From an uncultured Sphingobacteriales bacterium (GTDB lineage Bacteria; Bacteroidota; Bacteroidia; Chitinophagales; Chitinophagaceae): a DNA stretch of 5,301 nt. The stretch's first letter is position 1. The number at the start of each line of letters is the position of its first letter. Positions 1-5,301 of the stretch are shown in pieces. Location of the stretch: positions 1-5,301 of the forward strand of contig CAMPKG010000234.1 of assembly GCA_946887085.1 (NCBI GenBank). Reading direction: 5' to 3'. A model generated the notes under the pieces. It was not told where the DNA came from. It made no database searches and saw nothing but the letters and a program-made list of their open reading frames with translations. A program made the position numbers and the translations under genes.

Positions 1-1439
1 CCATAGAACTCAACATTTGCATGGGGCTTATAGCTGCTTCCAATGCCGGCAATGATAAAAGAACGTGGCAATGTCCTCGCTTCGTTGGTGACTATGTCGC
101 TGATCACACTATCACGCAGATCGGTAACCTTGTCATGATACAGGCCATTAGCTTCAGTACGTATCCACTCAGCGCGTATGCCGGGTGTAACATTCCATTT
201 ATCGGTTATGCGGAATATTTGTTCAGCGAATGCAGCAAAGTTCAGGTTAGGAAACTCATAATCCGAAATTACCTGCGATGTTTCATCGGTGAAAGAAAAA
301 TCTGCTCCCGACCCATTGTTCACATAACCTTGTTTATTGGTGCTATGCCCGCGATATGCGCGTATACCGGTTAGCAAGGTCTGGTCCCTGCTGCCGATGC
401 TATACCGATGCAGCAGGCGCGATTCCAGCGCAATGTTTTCAAAACTTCCTTTCAGCAGATCGCGCGTCCCTCCATTGTCAGGTTGTGAAGGCCTGTTAGG
501 ACGGAATCCTATTGCATCTCTTGAAGCTATTAATGCATAGCTGCGCGTTTGTATTCTCGTATGCGATGATAGGCGATAGTCCCACTCCAGGTCGATCAGG
601 TTCCATTGTACCGCAAACCAGTTGCGTGGCCTGTTGCTCTGGCGCGGGTCCTGCTCAAACATATTATCATCCAATCCACCAGGCTGTTGCGCTAAATACT
701 GCAAACGCGTGTACTCGAGCCCCAGCATATGCTTTTCGTTGAACTGGTAGTGCAGGTCGGCATAGGCATTGAAGGACTCGAACTGGCTATTGGGCCTCCA
801 GCCATTGCCACGTTTGTAATGCGCAAAGCCGTAATAACTAAGCTTACCTGCGGTGCCGCTCACCGCATTGAATGATCCGAGAAAGCCCCATGAACCTGCG
901 GTCTGCCTGCTTTCAATTGAAAATTTCTTTCTGTCTCCGGGTTGTTTGATCTCAAAATTCAATAGTCCGCCAAACTGTGTACCGTATTGCAGGCTGGCTG
1001 CACCCTTAATGATCTCGATCTTGCTGAGCGCCTCTGCCGGCGGTGTGTAATAGCTTTCAGGATAGCCCAGTGCATCTGCACTGATGTCGTATCCATTTTG
1101 CCTTACGTTAAAGTTAGAAGTACGGTTAGGATCCAGTCCCCTGCCGCCGATGCTTAGTTGTAATCCGGCGCCATCGTTTTCGAATATATTGAGGCCTGCA
1201 ACCTTTGCATATACCTGGCGGGTATTGTTAGTTGCCTTATTTACCGTAAGTTGTTCTACATCTATCACCTCCGATTTTTTACCGGCGGCTATCTTCATGC
1301 CGTCCACCTGGTTGAGGTGGCCGAAGTTTCCTTTCTTTTTATCGGTAATAACTACCTGCTTCAGCTTCGCCGTGTCTTGTGCAAAGCCGAATGATGATAA
1401 AGACAATAAACCAATACTCACCCAAAATCTATAACCCAT
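1..1439 (-). CDS. FecA-like TonB-dependent receptor, 5' part (truncated by window edge)
   Basis: An uninterrupted reading frame of 479 codons runs off the left edge; it was found by translating the minus strand directly. It encodes an outer-membrane receptor that takes up a ligand, likely an iron chelate, using TonB energy. A signal peptide covers about residues 1-20 (FGFA before QDTAK). A TonB-box-like LKQVVIT (26-32) follows directly, with no carboxypeptidase-like or signalling domain before it. The plug domain spans about 37-170, including SIGGRGLDPNR (96-106), a FecA-like signature, and IEIIKGAASLQYGTQFGG (141-158), the typical plug end. Beta-barrel strands with alternating aromatic residues begin near 172. 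The family is usually about 700-800 aa, so roughly the last third is missing. The start overlaps the HTTM stop by 11 nt in another frame and has an AGGA 8 nt upstream. The substrate (ferric citrate, siderophore, other) cannot be told from this part. Confidence 0.93.
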   Translation of the reverse strand, partial: MGYRFWVSIGLLSLSSFGFAQDTAKLKQVVITDKKKGNFGHLNQVDGMKIAAGKKSEVIDVEQLTVNKATNNTRQVYAKVAGLNIFENDGAGLQLSIGGRGLDPNRTSNFNVRQNGYDISADALGYPESYYTPPAEALSKIEIIKGAASLQYGTQFGGLLNFEIKQPGDRKKFSIESRQTAGSWGFLGSFNAVSGTAGKLSYYGFAHYKRGNGWRPNSQFESFNAYADLHYQFNEKHMLGLEYTRLQYLAQQPGGLDDNMFEQDPRQSNRPRNWFAVQWNLIDLEWDYRLSSHTRIQTRSYALIASRDAIGFRPNRPSQPDNGGTRDLLKGSFENIALESRLLHRYSIGSRDQTLLTGIRAYRGHSTNKQGYVNNGSGADFSFTDETSQVISDYEFPNLNFAAFAEQIFRITDKWNVTPGIRAEWIRTEANGLYHDKVTDLRDSVISDIVTNEARTLPRSFIIAGIGSSYKPHANVEFY

Positions 1440-2808
1440 ATATCTTGTCCTGTATCGGCAGGATCCAGTTTTTATGTTCAAAAGAGTCGTATTCCCCTGC
1501 AAGGTCTACGTCCTGTCGTGCATACAGCCTGCTTCTGCGCCCGTTCAGTGTCACATAGACTGTTGCGTATACTTTCGGCTGCTGCATGCCTTGTTTCAAA
1601 AAATGCTGTTTCAGGTGCCGGGCATACTGGATGATGAAATCGGCCTGCGTGGCCATCATCTTTTCCTGGTTCTTGGTCAGGAAGTCGTTATTGTTCACTG
1701 CAACTACCTGTCCTGTCTTTTCGTCTTTCACTACAAACTGCGCATAACCCATTTTCTCCATCAGCATCACCCGCCAGGAAAAGCGGTAACCTTCCTCCGT
1801 CCAGAACAACTCCCCCGGCATCGCGAGGTAGCGCCAGGGCACTACCAGTTGCACAGCAAAAAAGCAAACAAAGAGCAGCGAAACAAAACGCTGTTTCAGC
1901 GGCGCAAAGATAACACTATTTACTCCTGTATCTACATTAAATAAGCGTGAAGTGAAGCCGGCAGTGCGTAATACCAACCTGTCCATATCTGCCGAATCGA
2001 AGAAGACCAAAGCCGACAGGATCATGATGTAAGGAAACATGCCTATCGGGAAGAGGATTGAGGTCATTACATGGAATACGACAACCGCTATAAACGCATA
2101 AGGACGTGTTTTGCGATTCAGCAGGAAGAAGGGGACGGTGAGGTCGTAGATAGCGCCAAACCAACTGAACGCGTATGCTACCAATATCTCGTTAAATAGC
2201 GGCCCTATAACAGGCATGTCGTTTTTCGCAGGCAGCCATAGCCGCAGTGGCATGGCCTCGAGCAGCCAGTCAGAATTCAGTTTAGCTAACCCGGCGTACA
2301 CGTATACAATGCCTAACATCAGGCGAATGCTGCCAACAGTCCACCTTGGAATGAGTCTTTTGCTTAAGGATGGATTTAGTTTAGCGTCGATTGATAGGTT
2401 GACATTAGCCGGCAACCAGATCATCAGGAACAGCACCAGGGTTACGAAATAGTAATGGTTCAGGTAATTCGTTTTGTCTATCAGCTCTATGTAGGTGAAG
2501 CTGATAAAAAGTATTATCGATGATATGCGGTATCTGAAACCAAGTGCAAAGGTCAATGCGCTTAGTGCACAAATAGCGAACAGCAAGTAAGTATACTGCC
2601 CCATCGGCTGCACCCAATCAAAACCGAAGTAATGAAAGAAGAATCCGGGTTTAACGTATAGTTCTTCTATCCATCCTTTCAGCCAAAAACGCACAGTACC
2701 TCCAAACAACATCAATCCGAACACCAATCTAAAAACAGCTAAGGAAGCCGAGTAAACCGGCTTCCCTAAGTAAGTTTTGGAAAATATGTTGGTGATGCTA
2801 TTGGACAT
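1429..2808 (-). CDS. HTTM domain / vitamin K-dependent gamma-carboxylase-like membrane protein
   Basis: This 459-aa multi-pass inner-membrane protein resembles the transmembrane part of vitamin K-dependent gamma-glutamyl carboxylase (HTTM domain). Hydrophobic segments lie near residues 20-40, 72-90, 95-108, 118-134, 158-175, 206-230, 235-255, 257-271 and 306-323. Recognisable family segments are ELIDKTNYLNHYY (108-120) and AGLAKLNSDW (172-181). Lys176 in the latter appears to align with the proposed catalytic base Lys218 of the human enzyme. The segment GYRFSWRVMLMEK (340-352) opens a soluble C-terminal region of about 120 residues. The protein is much shorter than the human enzyme (758 aa), so carboxylase activity is unproven. 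It starts 2 nt after the imelysin stop, with a GGAGA SD, and its 3' end overlaps the receptor gene by 11 nt. It could modify a neighbouring protein or small molecule, or be a permease-like partner; the sequence does not decide between them. Confidence 0.9.
   Translation of the reverse strand: MSNSITNIFSKTYLGKPVYSASLAVFRLVFGLMLFGGTVRFWLKGWIEELYVKPGFFFHYFGFDWVQPMGQYTYLLFAICALSALTFALGFRYRISSIILFISFTYIELIDKTNYLNHYYFVTLVLFLMIWLPANVNLSIDAKLNPSLSKRLIPRWTVGSIRLMLGIVYVYAGLAKLNSDWLLEAMPLRLWLPAKNDMPVIGPLFNEILVAYAFSWFGAIYDLTVPFFLLNRKTRPYAFIAVVVFHVMTSILFPIGMFPYIMILSALVFFDSADMDRLVLRTAGFTSRLFNVDTGVNSVIFAPLKQRFVSLLFVCFFAVQLVVPWRYLAMPGELFWTEEGYRFSWRVMLMEKMGYAQFVVKDEKTGQVVAVNNNDFLTKNQEKMMATQADFIIQYARHLKQHFLKQGMQQPKVYATVYVTLNGRRSRLYARQDVDLAGEYDSFEHKNWILPIQDKIYGL
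1448..1451 (-). promoter_or_regulatory. SD-like motif of the TonB receptor gene, inside the HTTM CDS
   Basis: AGGA on the minus strand lies 8 nt before the receptor ATG at 1439, within the last codons of the HTTM gene (the Gln-Asp of PIQDKIYGL). Together with the 11-nt overlap of the two reading frames it supports the chosen start and coupled translation. The motif is short, so support is moderate. Confidence 0.4.
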
Positions 2809-2810
2809 TA

Positions 2811-3935
2811 CTAGTCTCCGTCGTTATCTACATAAGTAATGGAAATACCAAATGCTGAAACCATGTCAACTTTTATTAGGGGCACGACTTGTTGTGCTTC
2901 ATCATAAATCGCCAGCACCTGTGGACGATTGTTTTGAACGGCGTCCTTTAGTGACACTTGCAGCGCTTTCAGCTTTGTGTCAACATCAGTAAGTTCTGTT
3001 GTTATCACATCTGCCATCAACGCACCATTGTCGTCCTTTGTTCCTATGGCTTTCAGGTAGCTTTTCATCGAACTGCCTACGGCATTGCCATCAAAGCTGC
3101 GGCCTTCGTAAAATGCCATTACTGCACTGAGTGATATTATGGCCAGTTGGTTGGAGAAATCAGGTGTGTAGTAAGCTTCAACCAATTCAGGCTTGGCAAC
3201 ACCGGTCATCGCCCCTACAGGCAAACCGATTTTGCCGCTGCGGAAATAACGTTCATAGTACAATACAAAAGCATTCACCATCTTCGAAGTGCTGCTGCCG
3301 GCGTCGGTGCCAGTTGCATTTACGAATGTAGTACGGTATGTACCCCAGGCTTCTTTAACACCCTTCACTTTTTGCAGCATCTTATCTACCACATCGTTCA
3401 GGTATTTTTTGCGTGCTGCAGCTTTGCTGTCTGTGGTATACAACGCCATGATGGTGGCTTTATCGCCGTTGCTAAGTAAGTAGTTGATAGCGGGGAAACC
3501 CTGTGCATCTTTATTGTTGAAGCTTTCAAGATCGTAGCTGCCAACGGTGATGTTGGCTTCAACCTTAGATGTGGTCACGGGGTAAGTATTTATGTACATG
3601 CGTAACGACACATCCTCAGCCGGACCAAATTCCAGCATATCAACACGCTGCCACACGTTATAAGCTTCCAGCCATGCGTTCAAGACATTGGCATAATTCT
3701 GATCATTGGGTATAGAAGTAAAAACTTCGGTTCTACCCTTCAATTCCTGCAGTGATGATTCCATCACCGTATACGCAGGAACAATGTAATTGTCTGCATA
3801 ATTGGTGAGCATTGCCTTGCGGTCAAAATTGTTTGAGGGTGTATTGTCGTCATCGCTGTTTTTCTTCTTGCAGGCAGCAAGAAAAACCACGCCTGATAAC
3901 GCACAGATCATCGATCCTATCAGCCATTTTTTCAT
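2811..3935 (-). CDS. Imelysin family (COG3489/M75-like) lipoprotein
   Basis: This 374-aa predicted lipoprotein belongs to the imelysin family, envelope proteins linked to bacterial iron uptake (relatives include EfeO-type and insulin-cleaving-membrane-protease-like proteins). The signal peptide ends in a lipobox LAAC (Cys22), followed by a Lys/Asp-rich linker. Family features seen are W95 with LEFGPAED (101-108), GFPAINYLL (146-154) at the GxHxxE position, KIGLPVG (235-241), and a C-terminal ITYVDNDGD. The His and Glu of GxHxxE are replaced by Pro148 and Asn151, so proteolysis is unlikely; a binding role fits better. The ATG at 3935 is chosen because the signal peptide begins there. An in-frame GTG at 3971 would add 12 residues and lies in the intergenic hairpin. 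No clear SD precedes the ATG, only A-rich sequence. The stop is 2 nt before the next gene. Confidence 0.9.
   Translation of the reverse strand: MKKWLIGSMICALSGVVFLAACKKKNSDDDNTPSNNFDRKAMLTNYADNYIVPAYTVMESSLQELKGRTEVFTSIPNDQNYANVLNAWLEAYNVWQRVDMLEFGPAEDVSLRMYINTYPVTTSKVEANITVGSYDLESFNNKDAQGFPAINYLLSNGDKATIMALYTTDSKAAARKKYLNDVVDKMLQKVKGVKEAWGTYRTTFVNATGTDAGSSTSKMVNAFVLYYERYFRSGKIGLPVGAMTGVAKPELVEAYYTPDFSNQLAIISLSAVMAFYEGRSFDGNAVGSSMKSYLKAIGTKDDNGALMADVITTELTDVDTKLKALQVSLKDAVQNNRPQVLAIYDEAQQVVPLIKVDMVSAFGISITYVDNDGD
2815..2819 (-). promoter_or_regulatory. Ribosome binding site of the HTTM gene, inside the imelysin CDS
   Basis: GGAGA on the minus strand lies 6 nt before the HTTM ATG at 2808. It is formed by the codons for the last Gly-Asp of the imelysin protein (GGA GAC TAG). 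The termination and initiation sites are separated by only 2 nt (TAG-TA-ATG), an arrangement favouring translational coupling. Confidence 0.55.
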
Positions 3936-3959
3936 CGAAACAGTTTTTCTATTTATGAT

Positions 3960-3987
3960 TGAAAGCGGCACTTGCGTGCCGCCTTCA
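3960..3987 (-). other. Intergenic RNA hairpin with GCAA tetraloop
   Basis: On the minus-strand transcript, UGAAGGCGGCAC pairs with GUGCCGCUUUCA over 12 bp (11 Watson-Crick pairs and one G-U) around a GCAA loop, a GNRA tetraloop. It sits in the 82-nt gap between the DUF4856 stop and the imelysin ATG. The bases after it (AUCAUAAAUAG) are not a U-tract, so it does not look like a full intrinsic terminator. It more likely stabilises the upstream mRNA end, marks a processing site, or partly attenuates readthrough. It ends 24 nt before the imelysin start codon. The G-U pairing rather than full DNA symmetry hints that the RNA form matters. Confidence 0.6.
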
Positions 3988-4017
3988 GATTTATCGCCCT
4001 ATGTCAGTAAAAGCTCA

Positions 4018-5193
4018 TTAGTGATTTACTACCGTAGATTTATCGATGCCGAAAGCAGTTGCAATCTGGTCGCGTACGTTGTCGATATCACTATTGTTCA
4101 AGTCCCAGAAGCCATTTGTTTTGCTGGTAAGGATGTTCAGCAACTCATCAGATTTTGCTTTATTGATCTTTGCATTATGTGCAAAACGCAGTGAGTAAAC
4201 AAAACCGAAACCTTCAGACAATGAGTGGAATTTCGCACCGTCACTTGTTGCAGTCTTCGTTTTGTTCAGGTAGCTGATAGCGATAGTAGCGATCGCTTTC
4301 TCGAAAGAAGAACGCAATGTAGCGATCTGTGCATCGCGGGTTGTCATATCGTTGTTCACGATAGCAGCACGGCCTTTCAGCAGGGCCATATAGATCGCCT
4401 CAGGACCGGCAGGAAAATTCACCTGGCGGGCATAGCTGCCAAGGTAAGACTCCAGCCATTTGGTATTATCAGCAGGGTCTTTCTTAGGATATACTTCATT
4501 CGAAGTCAGGTAACCGTAAGCTTCATCCCAATGGTGCTCCAGTTGCGTATAGTTCTTGCCGGTAACAGTCGTTTTGTTATCAGCAGCCTGTTTCTCTGTA
4601 CCGAAGTAGATGTTGCTGATCTGGTCGAGCATCATTGCACCGATAAGGCCTTTTTGAACGAACTGGCCATATTCAAAACCTTTTTCGTTCACCAGGTATT
4701 TGCCATCCAACAAACCCGCTTTACCGGCTTCAGCTTTCTGACTGAAGTTTGCACTTGCGTTTGCAATAGCGGTAAAATAACCATAGAAACGCTGGCGTTC
4801 CGCATCAGCATCAGCAGCGCTGAAAGACTGTGCAGTTTTAGAAACGATGGTTTTGTCCGTTGCCTCGTTCAATCCCTGAGTAGTAAAGGCTCCGTTCTTG
4901 TTCTCGAACATGTTTTTCAGAACCTGCGCATGAAGGGTCTGGGTAAGACCTTTCTTCATATACGCGTCAATGTCTTTCAACATTTTTATACGCGTGGTTT
5001 GGCCGCTGAAATCAACTGTCGTTTTACCATCGGCACCTTTGAAAGTTTCAAAATAGTTAGTAGTGCTGCTAAGAGAGCTGTAAGGTACTTTCTCAACAAC
5101 CGGGTTGGTTGGAGTTGGTGTAGTTTCATCTTTCTTACAAGAAGCGAAAAGAACTGCGCAAATACCTGCAATAAATAGTAATTGATTTTTCAT
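4018..5193 (-). CDS. DUF4856 family lipoprotein
   Basis: This 391-aa protein is probably a surface or periplasmic lipoprotein. It has a short N-terminal hydrophobic signal with a lipobox (FASC, Cys19), then a Thr/Pro-rich linker (about residues 22-33) and a long, mostly helical body. The body fits the Bacteroidota DUF4856 family, for example in the EHHWDEAYGYL segment (219-229). The start is supported by an AGAGGA SD 7 nt upstream and by the signal peptide beginning at Met1. A pattern HxxxE[A/G][Y/F]G[Y/F] occurs twice, at 220-228 and 323-331, and a weaker aromatic-Gly-aromatic copy (FYGYF) lies at 136-140, suggesting an internal duplication. The His/Glu/Asp cluster E219-H220-H221-D223-E224 could bind metal (inference). 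The family has no established function. Its place as first gene of an operon with an imelysin and a TonB receptor suggests a role in iron or ligand capture. Family assignment is from recognition of the sequence, not a search. Confidence 0.88.
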   Translation of the reverse strand: MKNQLLFIAGICAVLFASCKKDETTPTPTNPVVEKVPYSSLSSTTNYFETFKGADGKTTVDFSGQTTRIKMLKDIDAYMKKGLTQTLHAQVLKNMFENKNGAFTTQGLNEATDKTIVSKTAQSFSAADADAERQRFYGYFTAIANASANFSQKAEAGKAGLLDGKYLVNEKGFEYGQFVQKGLIGAMMLDQISNIYFGTEKQAADNKTTVTGKNYTQLEHHWDEAYGYLTSNEVYPKKDPADNTKWLESYLGSYARQVNFPAGPEAIYMALLKGRAAIVNNDMTTRDAQIATLRSSFEKAIATIAISYLNKTKTATSDGAKFHSLSEGFGFVYSLRFAHNAKINKAKSDELLNILTSKTNGFWDLNNSDIDNVRDQIATAFGIDKSTVVNH

Positions 5194-5200
5194 ATAATGT

Positions 5201-5206
5201 TCCTCT
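5201..5206 (-). promoter_or_regulatory. Ribosome binding site of the DUF4856 gene
   Basis: AGAGGA on the minus strand lies 7 nt before the ATG at 5193. That is good Shine-Dalgarno spacing and supports this start codon. Strong SD sequences are not universal in Bacteroidota, so the motif is informative. Confidence 0.55.
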
Positions 5207-5225
5207 GTTGCTTTTTAAAGTGGGG

Positions 5226-5233
5226 CAAAACTA
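5226..5233 (-). promoter_or_regulatory. Bacteroidota -7 promoter element (TAGTTTTG)
   Basis: Read on the minus strand, the octamer TAGTTTTG matches the Bacteroidota sigma-ABfr -7 consensus TAnnTTTG exactly. It lies 32 nt upstream of the ATG of the DUF4856 gene, which implies a short 5' leader of about 25-30 nt. I cannot find a clear TTTG -33 element at the usual distance; the sequence there reads GAAAATGGA. The promoter may therefore be weak or activator-dependent. The transcription start is inferred. Confidence 0.55.
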
Positions 5234-5301
5234 TGACGACCCCGGAACTTCCATTTTCATAATTGGGAAAAAAACTCTTGCAAAACGGAAAACATAAAAA
5301 A

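Larger units (their letters stand above)
5194..5301 (-). promoter_or_regulatory. Leader and promoter region of the four-gene operon
   Basis: This 108-nt stretch upstream of the first gene has no plausible coding sequence and is AT-rich at its distal end. It holds a Bacteroidota-type -7 element and an SD, annotated separately. It also has two small dyads: GGAACTTCC (5244-5252 on the plus strand) and TTTTC-N8-GAAAA (5254-5271). The second would lie roughly at -34 to -51 relative to an inferred start near 5220, a position suited to a regulator. I see no good match to a canonical Fur box. The true upstream boundary lies beyond the window, so other promoters cannot be excluded. Confidence 0.55.

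Noticed and set aside
21..1434. Several plus-strand open frames opposite the TonB receptor
   Set aside because: The minus strand is continuously open across this whole stretch and reads as signal peptide, plug and barrel of a receptor. The plus-strand frames are short, overlapping shadows.
1474..1944. Plus-strand open frame of 156 codons antisense to the HTTM C-terminal part
   Set aside because: It lies wholly inside a well-supported gene on the other strand, and its Cys/His-rich composition shows no family resemblance.
3936..3971. GTG at 3971 as an upstream start for the imelysin gene
   Set aside because: It would put 12 polar residues before a normal lipoprotein signal peptide and place the start codon inside the hairpin. 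The ATG at 3935 gives a typical MKKW signal sequence.
3960..3987. Intrinsic terminator for the DUF4856 gene
   Set aside because: The hairpin is strong but is followed by AUCAUAAAUAG rather than a run of U, so full termination is not supported.
4225..5178. Long plus-strand open frame (317 codons) antisense to the DUF4856 gene
   Set aside because: The opposite strand encodes a recognisable lipoprotein with a signal peptide and SD. The plus-strand translation is Cys/Phe/Arg-rich with no domain pattern, so it is a shadow of biased codon use.
5194..5301. Fur box in the operon leader
   Set aside because: AT-rich pieces such as AATTATGAAAAT loosely recall Fur half-sites, but no convincing 19-bp dyad is present.
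1..5301. CRISPR arrays, tRNA or rRNA genes, insertion sequences
   Set aside because: No spaced direct repeats, no cloverleaf or rRNA-like sequence, and no transposase or terminal inverted repeats were seen; nearly all of the window is occupied by the four genes.

Overview
The window looks like Bacteroidota chromosome, possibly a Chitinophagaceae-like lineage, though the genus cannot be read from the sequence. The signs are DUF4856 and imelysin-family lipoproteins, an HTTM protein next to a TonB-dependent receptor, a TAnnTTTG-type -7 element, and mixed use of Shine-Dalgarno (SD) and SD-less starts. Everything functional is on the minus strand, so the operon reads from right to left. The plus-strand ORFs are shadows.

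Layout in transcription order: a 108-nt leader/promoter region (5301-5194) with a -7 element and an SD; a DUF4856 lipoprotein (5193-4018); an 82-nt intergenic gap holding a 12-bp hairpin with a GCAA tetraloop; an imelysin (COG3489-like) lipoprotein (3935-2811); an HTTM / vitamin K-dependent gamma-carboxylase-like membrane protein (2808-1429); and the first 479 codons of a FecA-like TonB-dependent outer-membrane receptor (1439-1, running off the left edge). The last three genes are tightly packed: a 2-nt gap, then an 11-nt overlap, with SD-like motifs inside the upstream coding sequences. They are almost certainly co-transcribed and probably translationally coupled.

The likely joint role is uptake of iron or an iron chelate. 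The receptor would import the ligand across the outer membrane, and the two lipoproteins would bind or hand over metal or ligand at an envelope membrane. The HTTM protein would act in the inner membrane, either chemically (a gamma-carboxylase-like fold with a candidate catalytic lysine) or as a transport component. The receptor and imelysin support the iron link. The roles of DUF4856 and HTTM are not established and are the undescribed part of this system. No convincing Fur box was found.
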